Part shown: positions 53,692-64,000 of the stretch, in pieces
How positions within the stretch are numbered: position 1 is the first letter of the stretch
Layout of the letters: each line of letters opens with the position of its first letter
NCBI RefSeq assembly: GCF_012952295.1
Contig: NZ_JABBCH010000004.1
Span: 248,001 to 312,000, forward strand
Length of the DNA stretch: 64,000 nt
Direction: 5' to 3'
From: Crystallibacter degradans
Lineage (GTDB): Bacteria; Actinomycetota; Actinomycetes; Actinomycetales; Micrococcaceae
Position numbers and translations under genes: made by a program
Notes under the pieces: generated by a model
Databases searched by the model: none
The model's input: the letters and a program-made list of their open reading frames with translations, nothing else
Told to the model about the DNA's origin: nothing

Positions 53692-53957
53692 TGCCTGGCA
53701 AGAGTCCCCGCAATTCAGATCCCGGCAGCAGCAACTCTGGCTACCAGGGCGGCAACACGGTCTTGACCTATATAGTTGGCGGGATCATAGCCTGGGGTTT
53801 GATAGGCTGGGGGCTGGACTATCTGTTGAATACCCGGTGGCTGTTCATCGCCGGTGCCGTTCTAGGCGCTGGCGGCGGATATTATCTGGCCCGAAAACAC
53901 AACCTCACCCGCAGCGCTAAGCGCCGCCATGGGGACGGTCAAGGGAACAACATCTAA
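53691..53957 (+). CDS. AtpZ-like small membrane protein
   Basis: An 88-residue protein with a polar N-terminus (Pro/Ser/Gly-rich, 1-22) and two membrane segments, GGIIAWGLIGWGLDYLLN and WLFIAGAVLGAGGGYYLA, followed by a basic tail. The Gly-rich two-helix pattern fits AtpZ/AtpI-type F0 accessory proteins. It starts at ATG 53691, sharing an A with the previous stop. It probably helps F0 assembly together with the preceding protein; this is inference. Confidence 0.75.
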   Translation: MPGKSPRNSDPGSSNSGYQGGNTVLTYIVGGIIAWGLIGWGLDYLLNTRWLFIAGAVLGAGGGYYLARKHNLTRSAKRRHGDGQGNNI

Positions 53958-54043
53958 ATGTCAGAAAACTTCATATGGTGGCGTGCCGAGACGGCAATCC
54001 ACCCTGAAACGCCCAATGATGGACACTGCAGAGAGGAAACGCG

Positions 54044-54850
54044 TTGATCGCGCTTGCGCTTCCGGCGGCCGCTAATGAAGGTGGCTTCGTCCCACCGACC
54101 CTCGAAGATATGCACCTTCCGGAGATTCTCCCTTGGGCTGCCGAGTACGGAACAGGTTTCGGCAAGCAGATGCTGCTGGTCCTGCTCTCTGTTGCACTGA
54201 TTGCCTGGTTCTTCCTGGCCGCGTCACGCCGCGGTCAGCTGGTGCCAGGCAAGCTTCAGCACCTGGGCGAAATGAGCTACAACTTCGTCCGCAACTCCGT
54301 GGGCAAGGACATCATCGGTGAACGGGACTACCGGCCGTATGTTCCGCTGCTGTTCTCCCTATTCTTCTTTATCCTGGTAAACAACCTTTTCGGTTCTGTT
54401 CCGCTGCTCCAGATCCCGACGCCGTCGCATGTCGGCACTGCTTACGCTTTGGCCGGGATCGTTTACATCACCTGGATCGTCCTGGGCCTGAAGAAGCACG
54501 GCATCGGATACTTCAAACTTGCTGTTGTGCCCGCAGGGGTCCCGAAGGCAATCCTGCCGCTGATCGTCATCATTGAGATCATCTCGACCTTCCTGGTTCG
54601 GCCCGTCACCCACAGCCTCCGTCTTTTCGCCACCATGCTGGCCGGACACCTGATCATCATGCTGTCGGCCGCGGGCTCCGAATTCCTGATCATGGACGCC
54701 GACTTCTGGTTCAAGCCCCTTGGCGTTCTGACGATCGCCGGCGGTGTCGGCATGTACATGTTCGAAATCCTGATCCAGGTCCTGCAGGCGTATGTCTTCG
54801 TCCTGCTGACCGCGATCTACATCCAAGGCTCCCTGGCCGAGGAACACTAA
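54044..54850 (+). CDS. atpB: ATP synthase F0 subunit a
   Basis: Stator half-channel subunit of 268 residues with five to six membrane helices. The essential Arg193 lies in [13 protein letters not shown], and a Pro/Thr-rich loop near 130 and the helix [15 protein letters not shown] complete the pattern. Start TTG 54044 follows GAGAGGAAA at 6 nt and gives an N-terminus like homologues, so I accept the rare TTG. With subunit c it forms the proton path. Confidence 0.96.
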   Translation: MIALALPAAANEGGFVPPTLEDMHLPEILPWAAEYGTGFGKQMLLVLLSVALIAWFFLAASRRGQLVPGKLQHLGEMSYNFVRNSVGKDIIGERDYRPYVPLLFSLFFFILVNNLFGSVPLLQIPTPSHVGTAYALAGIVYITWIVLGLKKHGIGYFKLAVVPAGVPKAILPLIVIIEIISTFLVRPVTHSLRLFATMLAGHLIIMLSAAGSEFLIMDADFWFKPLGVLTIAGGVGMYMFEILIQVLQAYVFVLLTAIYIQGSLAEEH

Positions 54851-54915
54851 ATTTCCCCGCTGGGGAAGCACCTGAACCAAACAACCTGCCCAATGGGCAT
54901 CTTGAAAGGAAAATA

Positions 54916-55119
54916 ATGGAAGGCAATATCAACCTCGTAGGTTACGGTCTCTCCGCAATCGGCGGTGCCATCGGTGTGGGCCTCGTTTTCGCCGCTTACA
55001 TCAATGGTGTCGCACGTCAGCCGGAGGCACAGCGTGTGCTGCAGCCGATCGCCTTCTTGGGTCTGGCGCTGACTGAAGCTCTGGCCATCCTCGGTCTGGT
55101 TTTCGCGTTCGTTCTCTAG
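54916..55119 (+). CDS. atpE: ATP synthase F0 subunit c
   Basis: A 67-residue hairpin of two helices, the proton-carrying ring subunit. The proton-binding Glu54 lies in LTEALAILG, and the polar loop is RQPEAQ. Gly-rich packing motifs GGAIGVG occur in helix 1. GAAAGGAAA precedes ATG 54916. A Glu rather than Asp carboxylate is the usual form outside proteobacteria, and proton (not sodium) coupling is expected because the sodium-site Gln/Thr pattern is absent. Confidence 0.97.
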   Translation: MEGNINLVGYGLSAIGGAIGVGLVFAAYINGVARQPEAQRVLQPIAFLGLALTEALAILGLVFAFVL

Positions 55120-55164
55120 TAGGCACGCTTACTTTTCAAACCGAGTAGATAGGACGGGTGAGAT

Positions 55165-55728
55165 ATGAAACAGGCAGTTATCCTCGCCGCCGAAGAGGGC
55201 GTCAACCCTCTAGTCCCTAACATCTGGGAAATCGCGGTAACACTGCTTGGCTTCGCCGTACTTATGTACATCGTCACGAAGTTCGTCGTTCCGGCGTTCG
55301 AGAAGACGTATGCAGAGCGCGCCGAAGCTATTGAAGGCGGCATTGCCAAGGCGGAGGCCGCCCAGGCCGAGGCCAGCGCCGCTTTGGATGAATACAAGCA
55401 GCAGCTGCTGGATGCACGCACCGAAGCCAACCGCATCCGTGAGGATGCGCGCGCCGAAGGTGCCCAGATTCTTGCAGAGCTGAAGGACAAGGCCGCCGCT
55501 GAAGCCAACCGCATCAGCGAGCAGGCGCAGGTGCAGATTGCAGCCGAGCGCCAGGCAGCCGTTACTTCGCTGCGCAGCGAAGTCGGCGTGCTGGCCACCG
55601 AACTGGCCGGCAAGATTGTCGGGGAATCTCTCAACGATGACGCGCGTTCCGCACGTGTTGTTGACCGCTTCCTGGCCGATCTTGAAGCTTCGGCTCCGGC
55701 ATCCCAGAATGCAGGTGCTTCGAACTAA
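55165..55728 (+). CDS. atpF: ATP synthase F0 subunit b
   Basis: Peripheral-stalk subunit of 187 residues. An N-terminal membrane helix (about 18-42, IAVTLLGFAVLMYIVTKFVVP) is followed by a long Ala/Glu/Lys/Gln-rich coiled coil to about 170. AGGACGGG upstream gives the SD. It shares one base with atpH (TAATG). Separate b and delta subunits are seen here, unlike the fused b-delta protein of mycobacteria. Confidence 0.95.
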   Translation: MKQAVILAAEEGVNPLVPNIWEIAVTLLGFAVLMYIVTKFVVPAFEKTYAERAEAIEGGIAKAEAAQAEASAALDEYKQQLLDARTEANRIREDARAEGAQILAELKDKAAAEANRISEQAQVQIAAERQAAVTSLRSEVGVLATELAGKIVGESLNDDARSARVVDRFLADLEASAPASQNAGASN

Positions 55729-56543
55729 TGGCAGGTGTATCGAGCGAGTCACTGAAAGCGGCACAGCAGGAGCTGGAAGCAAAGCTTCCCACCGCTCCGC
55801 TGTCCCTGGCAGAGGAACTCTTTGCAATTCTGGGTCTGCTGGACAGCAATGCCGGACTGCGTCGGAGCCTCACGGACCCGGCACGCAGCGGCGAGGACAA
55901 GGCGCAGCTGGTTTCCCAGTTGGTCGGCGGCAAGGTCTCGGCTGATGCCCGGGCCGTAGCCGAAGGCCTGGCAGCATCCCGCTGGGGCTCTGCACGTGAC
56001 ATTGGTGACGCTCTGGAAACCCTCGCGGCTACCACTGCTATCGCTGTTGCGGAGAGCAAGGGCGCTGGAGTTGACGGACTCGAAGGTCTGGAGAACGACC
56101 TGTTCCATTTCATCCGGCTCGTCGAGGCAGATCACGATCTGCAGCGCGCGCTGGTTGAACCGCAGGCATCGGCCGAGGCTAAATCGGCTCTGGCTCTGAA
56201 GCTGGTTCCGAACGTCGGACCCGAGGCGCAGGTCTTGATCCGCCAGGCAGTTACTGCCCCGCGCGGACTCAAGCCGACCGCTTTGGTCCGGCGCTTTGTG
56301 GAACTGGTTGCCCAGCGCCAGCAGCGTTGGATCGCCAACGTCAGCGTTTCCCGTCCGCTGACCCAGGAGCAGATCTCACGTCTGCAGGCAGGGCTCAATG
56401 GGTTGTACGGCCGCGAGCTGAAGATCAATGTCAACGTTGACCCATCACTAGTTGGCGGAGTCCGCGTGCAGGTAGGCGACGAAGTGGTTGATTCCTCGGT
56501 CGTCACCCGCCTGTCCGAACTTCGTCGGAAGCTCGCGGCCTAG
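55728..56543 (+). CDS. atpH: ATP synthase F1 subunit delta
   Basis: Stator-connecting subunit of 271 residues, longer than the E. coli form (about 177) but typical of Actinobacteria. An N-terminal extension (about 1-95) precedes the six-helix delta domain and the C-terminal conserved LRRKLAA-type end with [21 protein letters not shown]. It overlaps the atpF stop by 1 nt. A 113-nt gap holding a weak hairpin separates it from atpA. Confidence 0.94.
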   Translation: MAGVSSESLKAAQQELEAKLPTAPLSLAEELFAILGLLDSNAGLRRSLTDPARSGEDKAQLVSQLVGGKVSADARAVAEGLAASRWGSARDIGDALETLAATTAIAVAESKGAGVDGLEGLENDLFHFIRLVEADHDLQRALVEPQASAEAKSALALKLVPNVGPEAQVLIRQAVTAPRGLKPTALVRRFVELVAQRQQRWIANVSVSRPLTQEQISRLQAGLNGLYGRELKINVNVDPSLVGGVRVQVGDEVVDSSVVTRLSELRRKLAA

Positions 56544-56656
56544 CACTCGTCCCTTCGGGGAACGAAGAGCTGGAGCCGGAAGCCTCAATACAGACTGATA
56601 TACACACCGGTCGTCGCCCACGCGATGATCACAACATAGGAGAGCAGGGACTGCAG

Positions 56657-58294
<1,638 letters not shown>

Positions 58295-58302
58295 TTCATT
58301 TT

Positions 58303-58368
58303 CGTTGATTGAGCGGGGTCGAAATCCTGACGCCGTCATGCATAGGACTCGACTTCGCTCAATCAGCG
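58303..58368. repeat. REP-like imperfect palindrome between atpA and atpG
   Basis: Left arm TGATTGAGCGGGGTCGAAA (58306-58324) matches the reverse complement of the right arm TCGACTTCGCTCAATCA (58350-58366) with few mismatches, and the outer CG and inner TCCT/AGGA also pair. The whole 66-nt unit fills the gap between atpA and atpG. The TTGAGCG-GTCGA pattern resembles dispersed intergenic palindromes of Arthrobacter and other Micrococcales; no second copy is seen in this window. Confidence 0.65.
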
Positions 58369-58388
58369 AGGATTAGGAAAGGAAAAGT

Positions 58389-59282
58389 ATGGGAGCCCAG
58401 ATTCGGGTCTACCGCCAGAAGATTGCTTCGACCACGTCGATGCAGAAGATCTTCAAGGCGATGGAGCTGATCGCTGCCTCGCGCATTGGAAAGGCCCGCA
58501 CCCGTGTGGCTGCGTCACTGCCCTACGCTAATGCGATCACCCGTGCCGTTTCTGCTGTGTCGTCACAGTCGGAAATCGAACACCCGCTGACCACCGAGCC
58601 GGAGCAGATCCGGCGCGCGGCCGTCGTGGTAATGACCTCCGACCGCGGTCTGGCAGGAGCGTACTCTGCTTCGATTCTGAAGCAGGCACAGTCGCTGACC
58701 GAATTGCTGCGGGCAGACGGCAAGGAAGTGCGCCACTACCTTGTTGGCCGCAAGGCGCAGGCTTACTTTGATTTCCGCAGTCTTCCGTACGAGCAGGTGT
58801 GGACCGGCGGCACGGATGCGCCGGCCTTTGAGGTTGCCCGCGAGATCGGCGACGCCGTACTCGCTGACTTCAACACTGCTTATGAAGAGGGCGGTGTCGA
58901 CGAGATCCACGTTGTCTACACGCGCTTCAAGTCCATGGTGACCCAGGAGCCGACGGTTATTCGTCTGCTGCCCCTGGAAGTCGTGGAGGAGGAGGCTGTA
59001 TCGGAGTCGGATCTGCTGCCGTTGTACGAGTACGAGCCGGAACCTGAGCAGGTACTGGACGCGTTGCTGCCGCGCTACATTGAGTCGCGTATCTTTGCAG
59101 CCATGCTGCAGTCCGCCGCCAGTGAACTTGCCGCCCGCCAGCGGGCCATGAAGTCTGCGGGCGACAACGCTTCGGACCTCATCAAGAAGTACACAAGGCT
59201 CCGGAACAACGCACGTCAGGCCGAAATCACGCAGGAACTGACCGAGATTGTCGGCGGTGCGGACGCGCTAAGCGCGTCCTGA
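58389..59282 (+). CDS. atpG: ATP synthase F1 subunit gamma
   Basis: Central-shaft subunit of 297 residues. N-terminal coiled-coil [20 protein letters not shown] (about 5-24) and C-terminal [25 protein letters not shown] match the two long helices in the alpha-beta cavity. AGGAAAGGAAAA precedes ATG 58389. The segment around 200-225 is Glu-rich and may be the variable gamma loop seen in Actinobacteria. It is the first gene after the REP-like palindrome. Confidence 0.95.
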   Translation: MGAQIRVYRQKIASTTSMQKIFKAMELIAASRIGKARTRVAASLPYANAITRAVSAVSSQSEIEHPLTTEPEQIRRAAVVVMTSDRGLAGAYSASILKQAQSLTELLRADGKEVRHYLVGRKAQAYFDFRSLPYEQVWTGGTDAPAFEVAREIGDAVLADFNTAYEEGGVDEIHVVYTRFKSMVTQEPTVIRLLPLEVVEEEAVSESDLLPLYEYEPEPEQVLDALLPRYIESRIFAAMLQSAASELAARQRAMKSAGDNASDLIKKYTRLRNNARQAEITQELTEIVGGADALSAS

Positions 59283-59337
59283 CCTTCGGCGTCGAAGGCG
59301 CCTCAGGCCAAAGTAAACTTTAACCCACGCCATCTAA

Positions 59338-60816
<1,479 letters not shown>

Positions 60817-60820
60817 GCCA

Positions 60821-61108
60821 ATGGCTAACGAAGCGGCTGAACTGGAAGTAGAGATTGTGGCGGCGGACCATTTTGTGTGGTCCGGTGCGGCAACTTTGGT
60901 CAAGGCTCGTACCGCAGAAGGCGAGATCGGAATCCTGCCCGGCCACTCGCCGGTGCTGGCTATTCTGGCTCCCGGCGAGCTGGGGATCAACCCCGTCAAC
61001 GGCGAGCGGATCAACGTGACCGTGGACGGCGGATTCTTCTCCGTCGACAGTAACCGCGTGGTCATCGTGGCGGATAACGCCACGGTCAATGACCTGGCCA
61101 CGGCTTAG
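60821..61108 (+). CDS. atpC: ATP synthase F1 subunit epsilon
   Basis: A 95-residue subunit with the N-terminal beta-sandwich (EVEIVAADHFVWSGAA, GEIGILPGHSPVLAIL). It is shorter than the E. coli subunit (about 138) because the C-terminal helical hairpin is missing; this short form occurs in Actinobacteria. The hairpin inhibits ATP hydrolysis elsewhere, so another means of control, perhaps the alpha tail, would be needed here. It starts 4 nt after atpD. Confidence 0.93.
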   Translation: MANEAAELEVEIVAADHFVWSGAATLVKARTAEGEIGILPGHSPVLAILAPGELGINPVNGERINVTVDGGFFSVDSNRVVIVADNATVNDLATA

Positions 61109-61126
61109 GTACAGCTAGCGGCGCCA

Positions 61127-61558
61127 GTGGAAGAAGTCGGTTACACGTTCGCTATTCTGGCGGCACTGTTCCTGCTGCTGCTACTGACGCTGCTTGCCTT
61201 CGGGGTGCGCCGCTATCAACTGCGGCGCGCCCTTGGCACTTTTGACGCCTCCATCTGCATGCTGCCTGGCAGCTGGCAGATGGGGGTTTGTCGTTATGCG
61301 GACAAACACCTGGAATGGTTGCGGCTCTTTTCCCTGAGTCCCAGGCCGCGCCACAGATTCCGGCGCAGCGCCTTGGAGCTGCAGGGGTGGCGCCAACCTA
61401 CGGAGGCCGAGCGGGCGAAAATACAGCCCGGGGCCATCGTGGTGATGCTTCGCCATGACAAGCAGGAACTGCTGCTCGCCATGAGCTTCGATGTTTACGC
61501 GGGTCTGTCTTCCTGGTTGGAGGCCGGTCCGGTGATAGGGATCGGTACCTGGCGATGA
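61127..61558 (+). CDS. DUF2550 family membrane protein
   Basis: A 143-residue protein with one N-terminal membrane helix (about 7-27, Leu-rich LAALFLLLLLTLLAFG) and a basic soluble domain rich in Arg and Trp (LRRALGTFDASICMLPGSW, RHRFRRSALELQGWRQP). DUF2550 proteins lie between atpC and murA in most Actinobacteria. Function is not known. The start is GTG 61127, 18 nt after atpC, so it is probably in the atp transcript. Confidence 0.85.
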   Translation: MEEVGYTFAILAALFLLLLLTLLAFGVRRYQLRRALGTFDASICMLPGSWQMGVCRYADKHLEWLRLFSLSPRPRHRFRRSALELQGWRQPTEAERAKIQPGAIVVMLRHDKQELLLAMSFDVYAGLSSWLEAGPVIGIGTWR

Positions 61559-61568
61559 AAATGCTTTC

Positions 61569-61599
61569 GCGGCGCGGCTCCTCACCGGAGCCGCGCCGC
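61569..61599 (+). terminator. Terminator of the atp operon
   Basis: A perfect 13-bp stem, GCGGCGCGGCTCC with GGAGCCGCGCCGC around a 5-nt loop, then TGTTCTTT. It lies 10 nt after the DUF2550 stop. Confidence 0.85.
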
Positions 61600-61620
61600 T
61601 GTTCTTTAGGGAACGCTCAT

Positions 61621-61626
61621 TAGGAT
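61621..61626 (+). promoter_or_regulatory. -10 box of a leaderless murA transcript
   Basis: TAGGAT ends 7 nt before ATG 61634. It overlaps an alternative ATG at 61625, which makes 61634 the better start. No Shine-Dalgarno in between. Confidence 0.5.
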
Positions 61627-61633
61627 GGGGACT

Positions 61634-62935
61634 ATGGAAGATGTGATCGTCGTCAACGGACCCAGCACCCTGTCGGGGCGTGTTGAGGTGGCCGGGGCGA
61701 AGAACAGTGTCTTGAAACTGATGGCCGCCGTGCTGCTGGCCGAGGGAAAGTCCACGATCACCAACGTGCCGAATATCCAGGACGTGTGGATCATGGCGGA
61801 GCTGCTGCGAAGGCTTGGCTGCACCGTTGATTACGACGTCGATGCGTCATGCGTGCACATTGACGTTCCTGCCGAGCCGGCCCATCAGGCCGACTATGAC
61901 CTGGTCCGGGCAATGCGGGCGTCGATATCGGTGTTGGGACCGCTGGTCGCCCGCTGCCACCAGGCAGAGGTAGCGCTGCCCGGTGGAGATGCCATTGGCT
62001 CCCGCGGCCTGGACATGCACCGCAGCGGTCTGGAGCTGATGGGGGCGGAAATAGTCATTGCGCATGGCTATCTTGTCGCGCGTGCACCCAGCGGCCTGCA
62101 TGCGGCCCACCATCGGCTCTCGTTTCCGTCCGTAGGGGCAACGGAGAATCTGATGATGGCGGCCACCTTGGCGCACGGCGTCACGACCATCGACAACGCG
62201 GCACGCGAACCGGAGGTCTGCGACATAGCCGAGTTGCTGGTGGCCATGGGAGCGCAGATCGAAGGGATCGGCTCGCCGACCTTGGTGATAACCGGCGTCG
62301 AACGTTTGCATCCGGTCACGCACCGGACGGTTCCGGACCGGATCGTAGCGGGCACGTGGGCGTTTGCCGCTGCCATGAGCGGCGGGTGCGTGGACGTCTG
62401 CAATGCGGTTCCGGAACATCTGTCTGTGGTGCTGGACAAGCTGGCCCAGGCCGGTTGCACAATCACCACCCGGGCGGACGGATTCATCGTCGAAGGCAGC
62501 GGCCGTCCCGCCCCGATCAACGTCTCCACGCTGCCGTATCCGGGATTCCCCACGGACCTCCAACCGTTCGTCGTAGCACTGAACGCGGTAGCGGATGGCA
62601 ACGGCATGGTGACCGAAAACGTTTTTGAGGCGCGCTGGGGCTTTACCTCTGAGCTGGCCCGGCTCGGTGCCGTGGTCCGGCTGGATGGGCATCATGCCTT
62701 GATCAGGGGAGTGCCGCAGCTATCCGGAGCGCCGGTAGTAGCAAATGACATCCGCGCCGGCGCTGCCCTGGTGATTGCCGGACTGGTAGCCGACGGCGTG
62801 ACCGAGGTCCGGGGCGTAGACCATATAGACCGTGGCTATGAGCGTTTCGACGAGAAGCTGCGTACCTTGGGGGCTGCCGTCGCCCGGCAGGGGAGCGAAC
62901 CGGAGCCCGGAGCACTGGCCGGCAGGTTGGCTTGA
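61634..62935 (+). CDS. murA: UDP-GlcNAc 1-carboxyvinyltransferase, Asp-type
   Basis: First committed step of peptidoglycan synthesis: transfers enolpyruvate from PEP to UDP-GlcNAc. The 433-residue protein has [18 protein letters not shown] at about 21-38 and [21 protein letters not shown] at 113-133. The catalytic position usually held by Cys is Asp119 (PGGDAIG). The same substitution in mycobacterial MurA makes it naturally insensitive to fosfomycin, so this enzyme is expected to be so too. I chose ATG 61634; ATG 61625 would add three residues. A bidirectional terminator follows. Confidence 0.95.
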   Translation: MEDVIVVNGPSTLSGRVEVAGAKNSVLKLMAAVLLAEGKSTITNVPNIQDVWIMAELLRRLGCTVDYDVDASCVHIDVPAEPAHQADYDLVRAMRASISVLGPLVARCHQAEVALPGGDAIGSRGLDMHRSGLELMGAEIVIAHGYLVARAPSGLHAAHHRLSFPSVGATENLMMAATLAHGVTTIDNAAREPEVCDIAELLVAMGAQIEGIGSPTLVITGVERLHPVTHRTVPDRIVAGTWAFAAAMSGGCVDVCNAVPEHLSVVLDKLAQAGCTITTRADGFIVEGSGRPAPINVSTLPYPGFPTDLQPFVVALNAVADGNGMVTENVFEARWGFTSELARLGAVVRLDGHHALIRGVPQLSGAPVVANDIRAGAALVIAGLVADGVTEVRGVDHIDRGYERFDEKLRTLGAAVARQGSEPEPGALAGRLA

Positions 62936-62938
62936 CGT

Positions 62939-62970
62939 CAGAGATCCCCGGATTCCTCCGGGGATCTCTG
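62939..62970. terminator. Bidirectional terminator between murA and cspA
   Basis: A perfect 14-bp stem, CAGAGATCCCCGGA with TCCGGGGATCTCTG around a TTCC loop. It begins 3 nt after the murA stop and serves the convergent murA and cold-shock genes. Confidence 0.85.
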
Positions 62971-63013
62971 TGCAAGTCCGTCGCAGCGGTGCCGCGAGGT
63001 GGTATTCGAAATC

Positions 63014-63217
63014 TCAGATGACGGTTACGCCGGTGGCCTGCGGCCCCTTGGCGCCCTGCCCGATCTCGAAGGTCACACGCTGGTTCTCGTCCAGGGTCTT
63101 GAAACCACCCGTCTGGATTTCAGAGTAGTGAACAAAAACATCGCCGTCGGAATCATCCGGGGTGATGAAGCCGAAGCCCTTTTCAGCGTTGAACCACTTG
63201 ACGGTCCCCTGTGCCAT
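63014..63217 (-). CDS. Cold-shock-domain RNA chaperone (CspA family)
   Basis: A 67-residue single cold-shock domain with RNP1 KGFGFITPD and RNP2-like DVFVHYSEI, starting [14 protein letters not shown]. It binds single-stranded RNA and melts secondary structure. GAGGAG lies 6 nt before ATG 63217. A strong promoter is at 63384-63412, leaving a leader of about 160 nt; long leaders are typical of cold-regulated csp mRNAs. Confidence 0.95.
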   Translation of the reverse strand: MAQGTVKWFNAEKGFGFITPDDSDGDVFVHYSEIQTGGFKTLDENQRVTFEIGQGAKGPQATGVTVI

Positions 63218-63383
63218 TTATTTCTCCTCATAGTGGAACTTTTTAGCCCGGCACACCTCGTACCGGACCGGGGTCACTCCGTGGAAGACCTCATGTCCGG
63301 CTGGTTGCCGAAGCGGTGAGGAGCTTCACACTCGCAACATGTCCTGCGAGCATGAAAAACACACATACACAAAGACTGCGTTA

Positions 63384-63412
63384 AGCATCACATACGTAAA
63401 AGGGCAGGTCAA
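63384..63412 (-). promoter_or_regulatory. Sigma-70-type promoter of the cold-shock gene
   Basis: TTGACC (-35, 63407-63412) and GATGCT (-10, 63384-63389) with a 17-nt spacer on the minus strand. The predicted start is near 63377, about 160 nt before the coding region. The 288-base gap between cspA and nucS holds nothing else convincing. Confidence 0.6.
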
Positions 63413-63505
63413 CGGCCTGTGGGGGCATTCAATCGTTTGTTAAGCAAATGTTTTCCCGCGGTTGCGGGTAGGCGGTGCACTCATTCAAAGGCGGCCGGGC
63501 GGAGG

Positions 63506-64000
63506 TCAGAACAAGCGTGCTTCGCTGTCGTCAACCCCGCGCATGGCATCGTAATCCAAGGTGAGGCAGTCTATGCCGCGGTCCGATGCCAGCACCCGGG
63601 CCTGGGGCTTGATCTGCTGGGCCGCGAAGACCCCCTTCACCGGGGCCAGCAGGGGATCGCGGTTCAGCAGTTCAAGGTAGCGGGTCAGTTGCTCCACGCC
63701 GTCGATATCGCCGCGGCGTTTGAGTTCAATGGCCACGGTCGCGCCGGTGGCATCGCGGGCCAGAATATCGACCGGACCGATGGCGGTCATGTACTCCCGG
63801 CGGATCAGGCTGTAGCCCTCGCCGAGGGTGTGGATCTGCTCGGCCAGCAGGCGCTGCAGGTCGGCTTCGACACCGTCCTTGACCAGTCCCGGGTCCACGC
63901 CAAGTTCGTGGCTGAACTCGTGGAGTTGCTCGTGGATCTGGATGACCAGCCGGTCGTCGCTCTTGGCATGCTGGACGTGCCAGACTTCGGCTACGCCGTC
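63506..64000 (-). CDS. nucS: Mismatch-specific endonuclease NucS/EndoMS (5' end outside window)
   Basis: Endonuclease of the MutS/MutL-independent mismatch repair system of Actinobacteria and archaea. Only the C-terminal 164 residues are present; the N-terminal DNA-binding domain is beyond the window. The catalytic RecB-like core is complete: VDILARD and [10 protein letters not shown], with the ExK pair, near the middle. The chain ends in EARLF, resembling the C-terminal clamp-binding motif known for NucS. The reading continues open to the edge ([18 protein letters not shown]). Confidence 0.93.
   Translation of the reverse strand, partial: DGVAEVWHVQHAKSDDRLVIQIHEQLHEFSHELGVDPGLVKDGVEADLQRLLAEQIHTLGEGYSLIRREYMTAIGPVDILARDATGATVAIELKRRGDIDGVEQLTRYLELLNRDPLLAPVKGVFAAQQIKPQARVLASDRGIDCLTLDYDAMRGVDDSEARLF

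Overview
The window reads as chromosomal core sequence of a high-GC actinobacterium, most likely an Arthrobacter-like member of the Micrococcaceae. The pointers are the fused 2-oxoglutarate decarboxylase Kgd, a SigR/RsrA pair, the 24-residue ribosomal protein bL37, IMPase-type HisN, GuaB1, NucS instead of MutS/MutL, an Asp-type MurA, a Rho with a long Arg/Asp/Asn-rich insertion, and gene order typical of Micrococcales. I see no rRNA, prophage, insertion sequence or CRISPR array. The only repeat-like element is a palindrome inside the atp operon.

Layout. 1-4.2 kb (minus): a manganese ABC importer (mntA-mntB-mntC), a DtxR-family regulator (mntR) and two tandem crcB fluoride-channel genes, all overlapping or nearly so. 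A palindrome sits over the mntA start codon. 4.3-6.8 kb (minus): a methyltransferase and a class V aminotransferase under a SAM-IV riboswitch. 6.8-10.9 kb (minus): hisN, rsgA, aroA and a DoxX-like gene. 11-12.1 kb (plus): sigR-rsrA with a SigR-type promoter in front. 12.2-17 kb (minus): bL37, an SGNH-fold protein without its catalytic residues, and kgd. 17.2-21.4 kb (plus): guaB1 and two CNNM/CorC-type membrane proteins. 21.4-24.7 kb: zinc importer znuA-znuC-znuB and the convergent regulator gene zur. 24.8-28 kb (plus): MBL-fold hydrolase, thiosulfate sulfurtransferase-like protein, zinc alcohol dehydrogenase and HIT protein. 28-32 kb (minus): hrpA. 32.3-35.1 kb (plus): a three-gene ABC importer of the TrpX-like class. 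35.1-38.2 kb: WYL regulator, DinB-like protein, an unannotated 53-residue membrane protein, GlxA-type regulator and tRNA-Arg(CCG).

38.4-47.5 kb (plus) is a run of argS-lysA-hom-thrC-thrB-rho, covering arginyl-tRNA charging, the last step of lysine synthesis and the homoserine-to-threonine branch. 47.6-53.1 kb (plus) holds prfA-prmC-tsaC, a PglF-like nucleotide-sugar dehydratase and a WecA/TagO-like phosphoglycosyl transferase. 53.2-61.1 kb (plus) is the complete F1Fo ATP synthase operon (atpI-like, atpZ-like, atpBEFHAGDC). It is followed by a DUF2550 gene, murA, a cold-shock gene (minus) and the C-terminal part of nucS (minus, running off the right edge).

Common threads. Two separate metal-import regulons, Mn/MntR and Zn/Zur, each carry their own regulator gene and a palindromic candidate operator. 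Six genes have a TAnnnT-type -10 box only 6 to 7 nt before the start codon, which predicts leaderless transcripts. Most of the window is ordinary. The most rewarding places are the SAM-IV switch on a class V aminotransferase, the inactive-looking SGNH protein, the crcB pair tied to manganese genes, the palindrome inside the atp operon, and the PglF/WecA pair placed before it.
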